The position numbers and the translations under genes were made by a program. Positions 21,853-32,671 of a DNA stretch of 36,033 nt are shown here, piece by piece. Numbering within the stretch: position 1 is the first letter of the stretch; each line of letters begins with the position of its first letter. This stretch comes from an uncultured Prevotella sp. (GTDB lineage: Bacteria > Bacteroidota > Bacteroidia > Bacteroidales > Bacteroidaceae): assembly GCA_944319795.1 (NCBI GenBank), contig CALUFA010000024.1, forward strand, positions 1-36,033, in the 5' to 3' direction. The notes under the pieces were generated by a model that saw nothing but the letters and a program-made list of their open reading frames with translations, did not search any database and was not told the DNA's origin.

Positions 21853-23970
21853 ATGGCAAAGCAAGATTTACATTTGACCCGTAATATCGGCATCATGGCC
21901 CACATCGACGCCGGTAAGACGACCACTTCTGAGCGTATCCTGTTCTACACGGGTAAAACTCATAAGATTGGCGAGGTTCATGACGGTGCCGCTACGATGG
22001 ACTGGATGGCACAGGAGCAGGAGCGTGGTATAACCATTACTTCTGCCGCAACGACTTGTTACTGGAAGTACGACAACAAGCAGTTTAAGATAAACTTGAT
22101 CGACACTCCGGGACACGTAGACTTCACCGCCGAGGTTGAACGCTCGCTGCGCGTTCTCGACGGAGCCGTTGCCACTTACTGCGCCGTAGGCGGCGTTCAG
22201 CCCCAGTCTGAAACAGTATGGCGCCAGGCTGACAAGTACAACGTTCCGCGTCTTGGCTATGTGAATAAGATGGACCGCTCAGGTGCCGACTATTTCGACG
22301 TGCTCCGTCAGATGAAGGAAGTGCTGGGAGCAAATCCCGTTTCTTTGGTCGTACCTATCGGCAGCGAAGAAACTTTCAAGGGTCTTGTAGACCTTATCAA
22401 GATGAAGGCTATCTATTGGCACGATGAGACTATGGGTGCCGAGTATGAGATAGACGACATACCCGCCGACCTGAAGGACGAGGCTGAAGAGTGGAGGGGC
22501 AAGCTCCTCGAAGCCGCAGCTGAGTTTGACGAGGCCCTCATGGAGAAATATTTCGACGATCCCAACTCTATCACGGAGGAGGAAGTCATCGCAGCCATCC
22601 GCAAGGGTACCCTCTCTATGCAGTGCACGCCTATGCTTTGCGGTTCTTCGTTCAAGAACAAGGGTGTGCAGACGTTGCTTGACTATGTGTGCGCGTTCCT
22701 GCCTTCACCTCTCGATACTCCTAATATCATCGGCACAAACCCGACGACAGGCGAAGAGGAAGACCGTAAGCCGTCGGAGGATGCACCTACTTCGGCTCTC
22801 GCGTTTAAGATCGCTACCGACCCGTATGTAGGCCGTCTCGTGTTCTTCCGCGTTTACTCAGGTAAGGTTGAGGCTGGCTCATACGTTTACAATACCCGTT
22901 CGGGCAAGAAGGAGCGCGTAAGCCGTTTGTTCCAGATGAACTCTAACAAGCAGGTTCCCATGGATGCTATCGACGCAGGCGACATCGGCGCAGGCGTAGG
23001 CTTCAAGGACATCCGCACAGGCGACACACTCTGCGACGAGGCTCATCCTATCGTACTCGAGTCGATCACATTCCCTGACCCGGTTATCGGTATCGCCGTT
23101 GAGCCGAAGAGCCAGGCTGATGTTGATAAGCTGGGCATAGGTCTCGCTAAGTTGGCAGAGGAAGACCCGACCTTCACCGTACATACCGACGAGCAGAGTG
23201 GCCAGACCGTAATCTCAGGTATGGGTGAGCTCCACCTCGACATCATCCTTGACCGTTTGAAGAGGGAGTTCAAGGTTGAGTGCAACCAAGGCAAGCCGCA
23301 GGTGAACTACAAAGAGGCTATCACCAAGACCGTCAACCTGCGTGAGGTTTACAAGAAGCAGAGTGGTGGACGTGGTAAGTTCGCCGACATTATTGTCAAC
23401 GTCGGTCCGATCGACGAGGATTACAAGGAAGGTGGATTGCAGTTCATCAACGAGGTTAAGGGCGGTAACATTCCTAAGGAATTCATCCCGTCGGTACAGA
23501 AGGGCTTCGAGACGGCCATGAAGAGCGGCGTGCTCGGCGGTTATCCTATGGACAGCCTGAAGGTTACCTTGCTTGACGGTTCGTTCCACCCCGTTGACTC
23601 TGACCAGTTGTCGTTCGAGATCGCAGCCATCAACGCTTACAAGAACGCATGCGTTAAGGCTGGTCCCGTGTTGATGGAGCCTATCATGAAGCTCGAGGTT
23701 GTTACTCCCGAAGAGAACATGGGTGACGTTATCGGTGACTTGAACAAGCGCCGTGGCCAGGTTGAAGGCATGGACGAGACCCGTAGCGGCGCGCGCATCA
23801 TCAGGGCGATGGTTCCGCTGGCAGAGATGTTCGGTTACGTTACGGCTCTCCGTACAATCACTTCCGGACGTGCTACAAGCTCTATGGAGTATGACCATCA
23901 CGCACCTGTTTCAAGCTCAATCGCTAAGACCGTGCTTGAAGAGATAAAGGGACGCGTAGATTTGGTATAA
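21853..23970 (+). CDS. fusA: translation elongation factor G
   Basis: A 705-residue EF-G, the GTPase that drives translocation and, with RRF, ribosome recycling. The G domain motifs are intact: [12 protein letters not shown] (16-27), RGITITSA (58-65), DTPGHVDFT with H88, and NKMD (138-141). Domains II-V follow, with domain IV ending [13 protein letters not shown] and the C-terminal helix [12 protein letters not shown]. These motifs mark it as the canonical, GTP-hydrolysing copy of the str operon. Some Bacteroidetes carry a divergent second EF-G elsewhere; it is not in this window. Confidence 0.97.
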   Translation: MAKQDLHLTRNIGIMAHIDAGKTTTSERILFYTGKTHKIGEVHDGAATMDWMAQEQERGITITSAATTCYWKYDNKQFKINLIDTPGHVDFTAEVERSLRVLDGAVATYCAVGGVQPQSETVWRQADKYNVPRLGYVNKMDRSGADYFDVLRQMKEVLGANPVSLVVPIGSEETFKGLVDLIKMKAIYWHDETMGAEYEIDDIPADLKDEAEEWRGKLLEAAAEFDEALMEKYFDDPNSITEEEVIAAIRKGTLSMQCTPMLCGSSFKNKGVQTLLDYVCAFLPSPLDTPNIIGTNPTTGEEEDRKPSEDAPTSALAFKIATDPYVGRLVFFRVYSGKVEAGSYVYNTRSGKKERVSRLFQMNSNKQVPMDAIDAGDIGAGVGFKDIRTGDTLCDEAHPIVLESITFPDPVIGIAVEPKSQADVDKLGIGLAKLAEEDPTFTVHTDEQSGQTVISGMGELHLDIILDRLKREFKVECNQGKPQVNYKEAITKTVNLREVYKKQSGGRGKFADIIVNVGPIDEDYKEGGLQFINEVKGGNIPKEFIPSVQKGFETAMKSGVLGGYPMDSLKVTLLDGSFHPVDSDQLSFEIAAINAYKNACVKAGPVLMEPIMKLEVVTPEENMGDVIGDLNKRRGQVEGMDETRSGARIIRAMVPLAEMFGYVTALRTITSGRATSSMEYDHHAPVSSSIAKTVLEEIKGRVDLV

Positions 23971-23984
23971 TCGTGAAAAACTAA

Positions 23985-24040
23985 AAGAGAAAGAGGCGTC
24001 TCGTTAGCGAATGACTCTTAACGGGCGTACCTCTTCTCTT
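23985..24040 (+). promoter_or_regulatory. hairpin in the fusA-rpsJ gap
   Basis: AAGAGAAAGAGG (23985-23996) pairs with CCTCTTCTCTT (24030-24040), and inside CGTTA pairs with TAACG. There is no T tract. It may be a processing or attenuation site between the str and S10 units. No promoter consensus is seen in the 104-bp gap. Confidence 0.45.
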
Positions 24041-24074
24041 GTTGATTTAATATTTAAAATAAAAGTCAAAAAAC

Positions 24075-24380
24075 ATGAGTCAGAAAATCAGAATCAAGCT
24101 GAAGTCTTACGACCACAAATTGGTTGACAAGTCAGCAGAAAAAATCGTAAAGGCCGTCAAGGCTACGGGAGCTATTGTCAGCGGTCCTATTCCACTGCCG
24201 ACACACAAGCGCATCTTCACCGTAAACCGCAGTACTTTCGTTAATAAGAAGTCTCGCGAGCAGTTCCAATTGAGCGACTACAAGCGCCTTATCGACATTT
24301 ACAGTTCTACTGCAAAGACAGTCGACGCTCTTATGAAACTCGAATTGCCGAGCGGTGTTGAAGTTGAAATCAAAGTATAG
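24075..24380 (+). CDS. rpsJ: 30S ribosomal protein S10
   Basis: A 101-residue S10 (NusE), a 30S head protein that also joins transcription antitermination complexes through NusB. It starts [20 protein letters not shown] and contains the long loop [21 protein letters not shown] that reaches 16S rRNA, in family form. It is first in the S10 series, 23 bp before rplC. Confidence 0.97.
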   Translation: MSQKIRIKLKSYDHKLVDKSAEKIVKAVKATGAIVSGPIPLPTHKRIFTVNRSTFVNKKSREQFQLSDYKRLIDIYSSTAKTVDALMKLELPSGVEVEIKV

Positions 24381-24403
24381 TTTAATTTTTAATATTAATT
24401 GAA

Positions 24404-25018
24404 ATGCCAGGATTAATTGGAAGAAAAATCGGAATGACATCCGTTTTCAGTGCCGACGGCAAGAATGTGCCGTGCACTGTTATCGAAGCTGGTCCTTGTG
24501 TTGTTACCCAAGTGAAGACTGTCGAGAAAGACGGCTACAAGGCTGTTCAGCTTGGCTTCGGTGAAGCTAAGGAAAAGAACACCACAAAGCCTATGCAGGG
24601 AGTCTTCAAGAAGGCTGGTACGACACCGAAGAGACACTTGGCCGAGTTCAAGTTTGATGAGGAGTACAACCTTGGTGACACTATCACCGTTGACATCTTC
24701 AACGATACTACTTTTGTAGACGTTGTTGGTACGTCAAAAGGAAAAGGTTTCCAGGGTGTAATGAAGCGTCATGGCTTCGGTGGTGTAGGTCAGAGTACCC
24801 ACGGTCAGGACGACCGCGCCCGTAAGCCGGGTTCTATCGGCGCATGTTCTTATCCTGCAAAGGTGTTCAAAGGAATGCGCATGGCCGGACAGATGGGTGG
24901 CGACAGGGTCACAACCCAGAATCTCAAAGTGTTAAAAGTAATACCGGAGCATAACCTCATCCTTGTGAAAGGTAGTGTTGCTGGTTGCAAAGGTTCAACC
25001 GTTTTAATTGAGAAATAA
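24404..25018 (+). CDS. rplC: 50S ribosomal protein L3
   Basis: A 204-residue L3, an early 50S assembly protein whose loop approaches the peptidyl-transferase centre. It starts [20 protein letters not shown] and contains [18 protein letters not shown] and [16 protein letters not shown], the conserved extension. Its stop overlaps the rplD start by one base (TAATG), indicating translational coupling. Confidence 0.97.
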   Translation: MPGLIGRKIGMTSVFSADGKNVPCTVIEAGPCVVTQVKTVEKDGYKAVQLGFGEAKEKNTTKPMQGVFKKAGTTPKRHLAEFKFDEEYNLGDTITVDIFNDTTFVDVVGTSKGKGFQGVMKRHGFGGVGQSTHGQDDRARKPGSIGACSYPAKVFKGMRMAGQMGGDRVTTQNLKVLKVIPEHNLILVKGSVAGCKGSTVLIEK

Positions 25019-25647
25019 TGGAAATTAACGTATTAAATATCAAAGGTGAAAACACTGGGAGAAAGGTTACGTTAAACGAATCTATCTTCGGAATTGAACC
25101 GAACGACCACGTTCTTTATCTTGACGTAAAGCGTTACATGGCTGCTCAGCGCCAGGGAACTGCAAAGTCAAAGGAAAGAAGTGAGCATGCTGGTTCTACA
25201 CGCAAACTCGGTCGCCAGAAAGGCGGCGGCGGTGCTCGTCGCGGTGATATCAACTCTCCGTTGCTCAAGGGTGGTGGCCGCGTATTCGGTCCGAAGCCCC
25301 GCGATTACAGCATAAAGCTGAATCATAAAGTTACTCTCCTTGCACGTAAGAGTGCTTTGTCGTATAAGGCTAAAGACGATGCTATTATCATCGTTGAGGA
25401 TTTCAATTTGGAAGCTCCGAAGACAAAAGATTTCGTAAATATTACTAAAAATCTTAAAGTTGACGGCAAGAAATTGCTTTTCCTTTTGCCGGAAGTAAAT
25501 AAAAACGTATATTTGTCAGCTCGTAATTTGCAGCGCACCGAGGTCATGGTTGCTTCAACCCTCAACACTTACAAGGTTTTGGATGCAGACGTAGTGGTGA
25601 TGACCGAGAATTCGCTGAAGGCTATCGACGAAATCTTAAACAAGTAA
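25018..25647 (+). CDS. rplD: 50S ribosomal protein L4
   Basis: A 209-residue L4, lining the peptide exit tunnel. The extended tunnel loop carries the basic/Gly run [19 protein letters not shown] and the globular part follows. In E. coli L4 represses the S10 operon; no equivalent leader site is visible here. The start overlaps the rplC stop. An AAAGGAG stretch lies in the 16-bp gap to rplW, an unusually SD-like signal for Bacteroidetes. Confidence 0.96.
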   Translation: MEINVLNIKGENTGRKVTLNESIFGIEPNDHVLYLDVKRYMAAQRQGTAKSKERSEHAGSTRKLGRQKGGGGARRGDINSPLLKGGGRVFGPKPRDYSIKLNHKVTLLARKSALSYKAKDDAIIIVEDFNLEAPKTKDFVNITKNLKVDGKKLLFLLPEVNKNVYLSARNLQRTEVMVASTLNTYKVLDADVVVMTENSLKAIDEILNK

Positions 25648-25663
25648 AAAGGAGAAAAGTATT

Positions 25664-25957
25664 ATGGCATTTATCATAAAACCATTGGTCACTGAGAAGA
25701 TGACCAAGATTACAGACAAGTGGCCTAACCGCTACGGCTTCATAGTACGCCCTGAGGCTAACAAACTCCAAATTAAGAAAGAAGTCGAAAGTCTGTATAA
25801 CGTTACGGTTGAAGACGTCAATACGATGCGTTACGCCGGGAAGCGCTCGGCGCGTTACACTAAGGCCGGACTTATAAGAGGCCAGAAGAACGCATTCAAA
25901 AAGGCAATCGTTACCCTTAAAGAGGGCGATACAATTGATTTTTACAGCAATATTTAA
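25664..25957 (+). CDS. rplW: 50S ribosomal protein L23
   Basis: A 97-residue L23 at the exit-tunnel rim, where trigger factor and SRP dock. It begins MAFIIKPLVTEKMTKITDKW and has the YNVTVEDVNTMRYAGK motif. It is preceded by an SD-like AAAGGAG and is 7 bp from rplB. Confidence 0.96.
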   Translation: MAFIIKPLVTEKMTKITDKWPNRYGFIVRPEANKLQIKKEVESLYNVTVEDVNTMRYAGKRSARYTKAGLIRGQKNAFKKAIVTLKEGDTIDFYSNI

Positions 25958-25964
25958 ATAAAAG

Positions 25965-26792
25965 ATGGCAGTACGTAAATTTAAACCGGTAACTCCGGGT
26001 CAAAGACACAAGATTATTGGTACGTTCGAGGAGATTACTGCATCCGTACCAGAGAAGTCTCTCGTTTGCGGTAAACGTTCTACCGGCGGTCGAAACAATA
26101 CGGGTAAGATGACCATGCGCTACCTCGGCGGCGGTCACAAGAGGAAGTATCGTTTCATCGACTTCAAGCGTGAGAAAGATGGTGTTCCAGCTGTAGTTAA
26201 GACAATCGAGTACGATCCGAACCGTTCGGCCCGTATCGCGTTGTTGTATTATGCAGATGGTGAAAAACGTTACATTATTGCTCCTAACGGACTGCAGGTA
26301 GGTGCAACCCTGATGTCCGGCAAGGACGCGGCGCCTGAGATTGGTAACGCGCTTCCCTTGGCCAACATCCCCGTGGGTACTGTAATTCACAATATTGAAT
26401 TGCGTCCAGGGCAGGGTGCTCTGCTCGTTCGTTCGGCTGGTAATTTCGCTCAGTTGACTTCTCGTGAAGGCAGTTATTGCGTTGTTAAGCTCCCTTCTGG
26501 CGAGACTCGCCAGATACTAAGTGCTTGTAAGGCTACCGTAGGAAGTGTTGGTAACTCCGACCACGCCCTTGAGCAGTCAGGTAAGGCCGGACGCTCTCGT
26601 TGGCTCGGACGCCGTCCTCACAACCGTGGTGTTGTCATGAACCCGCATGATCACCCGATGGGTGGTGGTGAAGGACGTCAGTCAGGAGGCCACCCGCGTT
26701 CACGCAAGGGCTTGTATGCTAAGGGTCTCAAGACGAGGGCTCCGAAGAAGCTTTCAAACAAGTATATCATCGAAAGAGCTAATAAGAAATAA
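25965..26792 (+). CDS. rplB: 50S ribosomal protein L2
   Basis: A 275-residue L2, needed for subunit association and close to the peptidyl-transferase centre. It starts [19 protein letters not shown], has the OB and SH3-like barrels, and carries the conserved loop [20 protein letters not shown] whose His corresponds to the functionally important His229 of E. coli. The length matches the family. Confidence 0.97.
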   Translation: MAVRKFKPVTPGQRHKIIGTFEEITASVPEKSLVCGKRSTGGRNNTGKMTMRYLGGGHKRKYRFIDFKREKDGVPAVVKTIEYDPNRSARIALLYYADGEKRYIIAPNGLQVGATLMSGKDAAPEIGNALPLANIPVGTVIHNIELRPGQGALLVRSAGNFAQLTSREGSYCVVKLPSGETRQILSACKATVGSVGNSDHALEQSGKAGRSRWLGRRPHNRGVVMNPHDHPMGGGEGRQSGGHPRSRKGLYAKGLKTRAPKKLSNKYIIERANKK

Positions 26793-26814
26793 CCAAGTAA
26801 ACTAAGTGTAAATT

Positions 26815-27081
26815 ATGAGTCGTTCATTAAAAAAAGGTCCATATATCAACGTGTCACTCGAGAAGAAGATTCTCGCGATGAACGAGAGTGGCAAGAAGAG
26901 TGTTGTTAAGACATGGGCCAGGGCATCGGTGATTTCTCCGGATTTCGTGGGACACACCGTGGCAGTTCATAACGGAAACAAATTTATCCCTGTTTACATT
27001 ACCGAGAACATGGTCGGCCATAAGCTCGGAGAGTTCGCTCTGACACGCCGTTTCGGCGGACATGCCGGTAATAAGAAGTAA
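26815..27081 (+). CDS. rpsS: 30S ribosomal protein S19
   Basis: An 88-residue S19, on the 30S head in complex with S13 and near the A-site t[21 protein letters not shown] at the start and [20 protein letters not shown] at the end are family hallmarks. It lies between rplB (22 bp) and rplV (37 bp). Confidence 0.97.
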   Translation: MSRSLKKGPYINVSLEKKILAMNESGKKSVVKTWARASVISPDFVGHTVAVHNGNKFIPVYITENMVGHKLGEFALTRRFGGHAGNKK

Positions 27082-27118
27082 TACAGGCTAAACCATTGAA
27101 AAATAAAAAGACAATATA

Positions 27119-27523
27119 ATGGGAGCAAGAAAAAAGATTGCGGCTGAAAAAATAAAAGAAGCCCGTAAGACGTTGTATTTCGCAAAGCTCAAGGGCGTGC
27201 CTTCTTCTCCGCGCAAGATGCGTTATGTCGTGGACATGATCCGCGGAATGGAGGTGAACCAGGCGCTTGGAGTCTTGAGATTCTCCAAGAAGGCAGCTGC
27301 TGCTGACGTTGAGAAACTTTTGCGTTCAGCTATTGCGAACTGGGAAGTTAAGAATGACCGTAAGGCCGAAGACGGCGAGCTTTACATATCTAAAGTGTTC
27401 GTTGACGAGGGCGTTACGATGAAGCGTATGAGACCGGCACCTCAGGGCCGTGGCTACCGTATCCGCAAGCGTAGCAACCACGTAACCTTGTTTGTTGATG
27501 CCAAAACTAATGACGAAAAATAA
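27119..27523 (+). CDS. rplV: 50S ribosomal protein L22
   Basis: A 134-residue L22, whose beta-hairpin lines the exit tunnel. The tunnel loop is the segment [20 protein letters not shown], without the deletions known to give macrolide resistance. It has extra N- and C-terminal residues relative to the 110-residue E. coli protein, usual for Bacteroidetes. It is 8 bp before rpsC. Confidence 0.96.
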   Translation: MGARKKIAAEKIKEARKTLYFAKLKGVPSSPRKMRYVVDMIRGMEVNQALGVLRFSKKAAAADVEKLLRSAIANWEVKNDRKAEDGELYISKVFVDEGVTMKRMRPAPQGRGYRIRKRSNHVTLFVDAKTNDEK

Positions 27524-27531
27524 GAAGCAGA

Positions 27532-28251
27532 ATGGGACAGAAAGTTAATCCGATAAGCAACCGTCTCGGTATCATCAGGGGTTGGGATTCAAATTGGTTC
27601 GGTGGAAAGAACTTTGGCGACAACCTCGTCGAGGATATGAAGATCCGCAAGTACCTGAACGAACGCCTGGCAAAGGCCAGTGTATCTCGCATCGTCATTG
27701 AGCGTACGCTGAAACTCGTCACTATCACTATTTGTACGGCTCGTCCTGGACTTGTTATAGGTAAGGGCGGCCAGGATGTTGACAAACTGAAAGAAGAGCT
27801 GAAGAAACTTTACGACAAGGAAATTCAGATAAACATCTACGAAGTAAAGAAACCTGAGCTTGATGCGTCAATCGTAGCTAATAACATCGCACGCCAGGTT
27901 GAAGGTAAGATAGCTTACCGTCGTGCGATAAAGATGGCTGTGGCTAATACGATGCGTGCCGGAGCAGAGGGTATCAAGGTGCAGATTACCGGCCGTTTGA
28001 ACGGTGCGGAGATGGCCCGCAAGGAAATGTACAAGGAAGGTCGTACTCCTCTTCACACTTTCCGTGCGGACATCGACTACTGTCAGGCTGAGGCTCTCAC
28101 CAAGGTAGGCCTTTTGGGCATTAAGGTTTGGATTTGCCGCGGAGAGGTTTACGGAAAGCGTGACCTTACTTTGAATTTCGCACAGGAGAAACAGGGCGGA
28201 CGTTCTAACGGCAAACCGAGAGCCAATCGTAAGAGAAACAATAACCGTTAA
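27532..28251 (+). CDS. rpsC: 30S ribosomal protein S3
   Basis: A 239-residue S3 at the mRNA entry channel, part of the ribosomal helicase. It begins [20 protein letters not shown]. The KH domain carries the GxxG loop in [13 protein letters not shown], and the C-terminal domain includes [20 protein letters not shown]. The C-terminus is Asn/Arg-rich. It lies 14 bp before rplP. Confidence 0.97.
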   Translation: MGQKVNPISNRLGIIRGWDSNWFGGKNFGDNLVEDMKIRKYLNERLAKASVSRIVIERTLKLVTITICTARPGLVIGKGGQDVDKLKEELKKLYDKEIQINIYEVKKPELDASIVANNIARQVEGKIAYRRAIKMAVANTMRAGAEGIKVQITGRLNGAEMARKEMYKEGRTPLHTFRADIDYCQAEALTKVGLLGIKVWICRGEVYGKRDLTLNFAQEKQGGRSNGKPRANRKRNNNR

Positions 28252-28265
28252 AGAAAGAAGTTATC

Positions 28266-28694
28266 ATGTTACAGCCAAAAAGAGTAAAATATAGAAGACC
28301 TCAAGACGGGCGTGGCAACAAGGGCAACGCCCATAGGGGCACACAATTGGCTTTCGGATCATTTGGCATCAAGACCCTTGAGGCCAAATGGCTTGACAGC
28401 CGCCAGATAGAGGCAGCCCGTGTTGCCGTCAACCGTTATATGCAGCGTGAAGGCCAAGTTTGGATCCGCATTTTCCCGGATAAGCCCATCACACGTAAGC
28501 CTGCCGATGTCCGAATGGGTAAAGGTAAGGGTGATCCCGCAGGTTGGGTGGCACCAGTGACGCCCGGACGTATCCTCTTTGAAGTTGAAGGTGTATCTTT
28601 CGACGTTGCAAAAGAGGCTCTCCGCCTCGCCGCACAGAAGTTGCCTGTTAAGACGAAATTTGTTGTTAGACGTGATTACGATAAAAACGCTTGA
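28266..28694 (+). CDS. rplP: 50S ribosomal protein L16
   Basis: A 142-residue L16, which organises the A-site tRNA-binding region and 5S rRNA contacts of the 50S subunit. It starts [20 protein letters not shown] and carries the conserved [20 protein letters not shown] loop. Its stop is 2 bp from the rpmC start. Confidence 0.97.
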   Translation: MLQPKRVKYRRPQDGRGNKGNAHRGTQLAFGSFGIKTLEAKWLDSRQIEAARVAVNRYMQREGQVWIRIFPDKPITRKPADVRMGKGKGDPAGWVAPVTPGRILFEVEGVSFDVAKEALRLAAQKLPVKTKFVVRRDYDKNA

Positions 28695-28696
28695 TT

Positions 28697-28891
28697 ATGA
28701 AGATTAAAGAAGTAAGAGAGCTTGAGACCAAAGACTTGGTAGAAAGACTCGAGGCAGAGGTTGCCAAGTACCATCAGATGAAGTTGAATCACTCAATCAC
28801 GCCGTTGGAGAATCCATCTCAGATAAAGGCTGCTCGTCGTGACATAGCACGCATGAAAACGGTTCTTCGCCAAAGGGAACTTAATAAATAA
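28697..28891 (+). CDS. rpmC: 50S ribosomal protein L29
   Basis: A 64-residue L29, a two-helix hairpin protein at the exit-tunnel rim next to L23. The ATG at 28697 ([20 protein letters not shown]) is chosen over an in-frame TTG at 28691 that overlaps rplP, because the family begins at this Met. [20 protein letters not shown] is the second helix. Confidence 0.94.
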   Translation: MKIKEVRELETKDLVERLEAEVAKYHQMKLNHSITPLENPSQIKAARRDIARMKTVLRQRELNK

Positions 28892-28902
28892 CAATGGTTC
28901 AG

Positions 28903-29160
28903 ATGGAAAAGAGAAATTTAAGAAAGACAAGATCGGGTGTCGTTATAAGCAACAAAATGGATAAAACCATTGTTATTGCCACGAAGTTCAAGGAAATGCA
29001 CCCTATATATGGTAAGTTCGTCCAAAAGACAAAGAAATACCATGCACATGATGAAAAGAATGAGGCAAATGTAGGTGATACAGTGCTCATTATGGAGACC
29101 CGTCCTTTGAGTAAGACAAAGAGATGGAGATTAGTTCAAATAATTGAAAAAGCTAAGTAA
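28903..29160 (+). CDS. rpsQ: 30S ribosomal protein S17
   Basis: An 85-residue S17, an early 16S rRNA-binding protein with an OB fold. [20 protein letters not shown] at 28903 matches the family N-terminus. An in-frame ATG at 28894 would add MVQ and is only 2 bp after the rpmC stop, so the start is not fully certain. [18 protein letters not shown] is the conserved C-terminal strand region. Confidence 0.93.
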   Translation: MEKRNLRKTRSGVVISNKMDKTIVIATKFKEMHPIYGKFVQKTKKYHAHDEKNEANVGDTVLIMETRPLSKTKRWRLVQIIEKAK

Positions 29161-29162
29161 TT

Positions 29163-29528
29163 ATGATACAGGCAGAATCAAGACTTACAGTATGTGATAA
29201 CAGCGGCGCCCGCGAGGCTTTGTGCATTCGCGTGCTGGGCGGTACGCGCCGTCGTTATGCAAGCGTTGGTGATGTTATTGTCGTTGCCGTCAAGAACGTC
29301 ATCCCGTCAAGTGATTTGAAAAAGGGTGCAGTATCTAAGGCTTTGATTGTCCGCACAAAGAAGGAAATACGTCGTGCCGACGGCTCATATATTCGTTTTG
29401 ACGATAATGCTTGCGTCTTGCTGAACAATGCAGGCGAGCTTCGCGGTAGCCGTATCTTCGGCCCGGTCGCACGCGAACTTCGTGCGGTGAACATGAAAGT
29501 CGTTTCTTTGGCACCGGAGGTTCTTTAA
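29163..29528 (+). CDS. rplN: 50S ribosomal protein L14
   Basis: A 121-residue L14 at the subunit interface (bridge B8), also the docking site of silencing factor RsfS. It starts [20 protein letters not shown] and ends [11 protein letters not shown], as in the family. In E. coli it opens the spc operon; here it follows rpsQ by 2 bp with no promoter, so S10 and spc appear merged. Confidence 0.97.
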   Translation: MIQAESRLTVCDNSGAREALCIRVLGGTRRRYASVGDVIVVAVKNVIPSSDLKKGAVSKALIVRTKKEIRRADGSYIRFDDNACVLLNNAGELRGSRIFGPVARELRAVNMKVVSLAPEVL

Positions 29529-29546
29529 TTTTAAAGTGAAGAAGTA

Positions 29547-29867
29547 ATGAACAAGTTACATATAAGGAAAAATGACACGGTTATTGTCTTGGCCGGCGAG
29601 GACAAAGGCAAGACCGGTAAGGTGCTCAAGGTCTTGGTGGAAAAGCAGCGCGCAATTGTCGAGGGCGTCAACATGGTGTCTAAGAACATGAAGCCGAGCG
29701 CTAAGTACCCCCAGGGAGGAATCATCAAGCAGGAGGCTCCGATACATGTTTCGAACTTGAGTCTGATTGATCCTAAGAGTGGGAAGCCCACGCGTATAGC
29801 CATCAAGAGAACCGAGGATGGCAAGAAGATTCGTATCGCTAAAAAATCAGGGGAGGAAATCAAATAA
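29547..29867 (+). CDS. rplX: 50S ribosomal protein L24
   Basis: A 106-residue L24, an assembly initiator for the 50S subunit with a KOW domain ([20 protein letters not shown]). The stop overlaps the rplE start by one base, indicating coupling. Confidence 0.96.
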   Translation: MNKLHIRKNDTVIVLAGEDKGKTGKVLKVLVEKQRAIVEGVNMVSKNMKPSAKYPQGGIIKQEAPIHVSNLSLIDPKSGKPTRIAIKRTEDGKKIRIAKKSGEEIK

Positions 29868-30421
29868 TGAATACAGCTGAATTAAAGAAAGTATATGCGG
29901 AGACTATAGCTCCGGCACTGCAGCAACAGTTCAACTATTCTTCTAAGATGCAGATTCCTGTCCTGAAGAAGATTGTTGTGAACCAAGGTCTTGGAGAGGC
30001 TACGCAAGATAGGAAAATCATTGATATCGCTATCAATGAGATAACCACTATCACCGGTCAGAAGGCTGTCGCTACTTATTCGAAGAAGGACATTGCCAAC
30101 TTCAAGCTCCGTAAGAAGATGCCCATCGGTGTCATGGTTACATTGCGTCGTGAGCGCATGTATGAGTTCCTTGAGAGGCTCATCCGTATCGCTCTTCCGC
30201 GTATCCGCGACTTCAAGGGCATTGAGAGCAAGTTCGACGGCCGTGGTAATTACACTCTTGGCATTCAGGAGCAAATCATTTTCCCTGAAATCAATATTGA
30301 TACCATAAATAAGATTCAGGGTATGAACATCACTTTCGTCACTTCTGCAAAGACCGACGAAGAAGGATATGCTCTGCTCAAGGCTTTTGGTTTACCTTTC
30401 AAGAACGCTAAAAAAGATTAA
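29867..30421 (+). CDS. rplE: 50S ribosomal protein L5
   Basis: A 184-residue L5, a 5S rRNA-binding protein of the central protuberance that contacts P-site tRNA. VPVLKKI-like segment [20 protein letters not shown] near residue 30 and the [16 protein letters not shown] motif are family features. It is 3 bp before rpsN. Confidence 0.97.
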   Translation: MNTAELKKVYAETIAPALQQQFNYSSKMQIPVLKKIVVNQGLGEATQDRKIIDIAINEITTITGQKAVATYSKKDIANFKLRKKMPIGVMVTLRRERMYEFLERLIRIALPRIRDFKGIESKFDGRGNYTLGIQEQIIFPEINIDTINKIQGMNITFVTSAKTDEEGYALLKAFGLPFKNAKKD

Positions 30422-30424
30422 TAT

Positions 30425-30727
30425 ATGGCAAAAGAATCAATGAAAGCCCGCGAGGTGAAGCGTGCGAAACTCGTTGCCCGCTATGCCGAGAAGCGTGCGG
30501 CTTTGAAGAAAATCATCGCTACGACGGACGATCCTGCCGAGGCTTATGAAGCTGCAAGGAAGTTGCAGGGCATACCTCGCAACGCAAACCCGATACGCTT
30601 GCACAACCGTTGCAAGATAACCGGACGTCCGAAGGGATACATGCGCCAGTTTGGCCTTTCACGTATTCAATTCCGTGAGATGGCTTCAGCAGGACTTATT
30701 CCCGGTGTCAAGAAGGCGAGCTGGTAA
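30425..30727 (+). CDS. rpsN: 30S ribosomal protein S14, zinc-independent long form
   Basis: A 100-residue S14. It lacks the CxxC...CxxC zinc knuckle of the short form and has only one Cys in [20 protein letters not shown], so it is the long C-minus type that does not need zinc. It sits in the 30S head. A 69-bp gap with a tiny hairpin (TCGGG-GCAGT-CCCGA near 30764) separates it from rpsH. Confidence 0.96.
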   Translation: MAKESMKAREVKRAKLVARYAEKRAALKKIIATTDDPAEAYEAARKLQGIPRNANPIRLHNRCKITGRPKGYMRQFGLSRIQFREMASAGLIPGVKKASW

Positions 30728-30796
30728 ATCCGCGTATAAGAAGAGTTTTTATTTAATATTGTCGGGGCAGTCCCGATTAATTAAACATTTATTTTT

Positions 30797-31192
30797 ATGA
30801 CAGATCCAATAGCAGATTATCTGACGAGGTTGAGAAACGCAATCATGGCTCACCACCGTGTTGTCGAAGTACCGGCTTCAAACTTGAAGAAAGAGATTAC
30901 AAAGATCCTCTTCGAGAAAGGTTATATCCTGAACTACAAGTTCATCGAGGATGGCCCTCAGGGTACGATCAAGGTCGCTTTGAAGTACGACCCCGCAACT
31001 AAAGAAAACGCCATAAGGTGTTTGAAGAGAGTGTCTACCCCTGGCTTGCGTAAGTATACGGGTTACAAGGACATGCCGAGAGTTATTAACGGATTGGGCA
31101 TAGCTATCTTGTCCACATCTAAGGGTGTAATGACAGACAAGGAGGCCACGGCGCTGAAGATCGGCGGTGAGGTTCTTTGCTATGTATATTAA
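30797..31192 (+). CDS. rpsH: 30S ribosomal protein S8
   Basis: A 131-residue S8, a primary binder of the 16S central domain and the translational repressor of spc in E. coli. It begins MTDPIADYLTRLRNAIMAHH, and the C-terminal LGIAILSTSKGVMTDKEA loop is conserved. Confidence 0.97.
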   Translation: MTDPIADYLTRLRNAIMAHHRVVEVPASNLKKEITKILFEKGYILNYKFIEDGPQGTIKVALKYDPATKENAIRCLKRVSTPGLRKYTGYKDMPRVINGLGIAILSTSKGVMTDKEATALKIGGEVLCYVY

Positions 31193-31208
31193 TTGGGAGG
31201 ATTGAAAA

Positions 31209-31775
31209 ATGTCAAGAATAGGTAAATTGCCAATTAGTATCCCTGCCGGAGTTGCTGTGACTCTCAATAATGGCGTAGTTAATGTAAAGGGACCGAAGGG
31301 TGAGCTTTCTCAAAAAGTGGATTCTTCAATCATCGTAAAGATAGAGGACAACCATGTGCTTTTTGAAATCGACGAGAACAGCCCTGTGAACTACAAGCAG
31401 AAGCAGGCATTCCACGGCCTTTACCGTGCGCTTGTGAACAACATGGTTGTGGGCGTGAGCGAAGGATACAAGAAAGTTCTTGAACTTGTCGGTGTCGGCT
31501 ACCGTGTTTCAAATCAAGGGAACATCATTGAGTTTGCTTTAGGTTACACTCACCCTATATTCATCCAGTTGCCTAAGGAGGTTAAGGTTGAGACGAAATC
31601 TGAAAGGAACCAGAATCCTATCATCATATTGGAATCTTGCGATAAAGCGTTGCTCGGACTTATTTGTGCAAAAATCCGTTCTTTCCGTATGCCTGAACCT
31701 TACAAGGGCAAGGGTATATTGTTCCAAGGCGAAGTCATTCGCAGAAAGTCTGGTAAGACTGCCGCTGCTAAGTAA
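31209..31775 (+). CDS. rplF: 50S ribosomal protein L6
   Basis: A 188-residue L6 near the GTPase-associated centre. It starts MSRIGKLPISIPAGVAVTLN and has two similar alpha/beta domains. A C-terminal PEPYKGKGI and a Lys-rich end are conserved. A GGGAGGA stretch 11 bp before the ATG is an unusually strong SD-like signal for this phylum. Confidence 0.96.
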   Translation: MSRIGKLPISIPAGVAVTLNNGVVNVKGPKGELSQKVDSSIIVKIEDNHVLFEIDENSPVNYKQKQAFHGLYRALVNNMVVGVSEGYKKVLELVGVGYRVSNQGNIIEFALGYTHPIFIQLPKEVKVETKSERNQNPIIILESCDKALLGLICAKIRSFRMPEPYKGKGILFQGEVIRRKSGKTAAAK

Positions 31776-31793
31776 CTTTAATATTTTACGATT

Positions 31794-32138
31794 ATGACAA
31801 CTAAGAAAGAAGAAAGACGAATTAAGATAAAATTCAGAATCCGCAAGCGTGTAAGCGGAACAGCTGAGCGTCCACGCATGAGTGTTTTCCGTAGCAATAA
31901 GCAGATCTACGTTCAGGTTATCAACGACTTGACAGGTACGACTTTGGTTTCAGCTTCGTCTCGTGGAATGGAAACCATGCCCAAGTGTGAGCAGGCAGCC
32001 AAGGTTGGCGAGCTCATAGCCAAGAAGGCTGTTGAAGCTGGTATCTCAAAGGTCGTTTTCGACCGTAACGGCTATCTTTACCACGGTCGTGTCAAGGAAC
32101 TTGCAGAAGCAGCCCGTAAAGGAGGACTTAATTTTTAA
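31794..32138 (+). CDS. rplR: 50S ribosomal protein L18
   Basis: A 114-residue L18, which binds 5S rRNA with L5. [20 protein letters not shown] and [20 protein letters not shown] are typical motifs. It is 6 bp before rpsE. Confidence 0.97.
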   Translation: MTTKKEERRIKIKFRIRKRVSGTAERPRMSVFRSNKQIYVQVINDLTGTTLVSASSRGMETMPKCEQAAKVGELIAKKAVEAGISKVVFDRNGYLYHGRVKELAEAARKGGLNF

Positions 32139-32144
32139 TCGATT

Positions 32145-32657
32145 ATGGCAATGAACAAAGTTAAGATAAATAGTGACGTTGAGTTAAAAGACAGGTTGGT
32201 TGCTATTAACCGTGTAACTAAGGTTACAAAGGGAGGCCGCACCTTCACGTTCGCTGCAATCGTCGTTGTCGGCGATGGTAATGGCATTATCGGCTGGGGA
32301 CTTGGAAAAGCCGGTGAGGTTACTGCTGCAATATCCAAGGGGGTTGAAGCAGCCAAGAAGAACCTTGTTAAGGTTCCGGTACTGAAAGGCACCGTTCCTC
32401 ATGAGATTGAGGCAACCTTCGGTGGTGCTCACGTATTCTTGAAGCCTGCGGCAGCAGGTACTGGCCTGGTAGCTGGAGGCGCTATGCGCGCCGTGCTCGA
32501 AAGCGTCGGCGTAAAGGACGTGCTCGCTAAGTCCAAGGGCTCTTCAAACCCCCACAACCTTGTCAAGGCTACAATTGTGGCGCTTAGCCAAATGCGCGAC
32601 GCCTACACGATAGCCAAGACCCGTGGCATCAGTCTTGAAAAAGTATTTAGAGGATAA
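32145..32657 (+). CDS. rpsE: 30S ribosomal protein S5
   Basis: A 170-residue S5 near the decoding site and mRNA entry; mutations in it affect fidelity and spectinomycin response. [20 protein letters not shown] is the N-terminal dsRBD-like region containing the spectinomycin loop, apparently wild type. [16 protein letters not shown] lies near the C-terminus. An in-frame ATG two codons later (32151) is an alternative start. Confidence 0.96.
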   Translation: MAMNKVKINSDVELKDRLVAINRVTKVTKGGRTFTFAAIVVVGDGNGIIGWGLGKAGEVTAAISKGVEAAKKNLVKVPVLKGTVPHEIEATFGGAHVFLKPAAAGTGLVAGGAMRAVLESVGVKDVLAKSKGSSNPHNLVKATIVALSQMRDAYTIAKTRGISLEKVFRG

Positions 32658-32671
32658 GGAGGCGAAATAAT

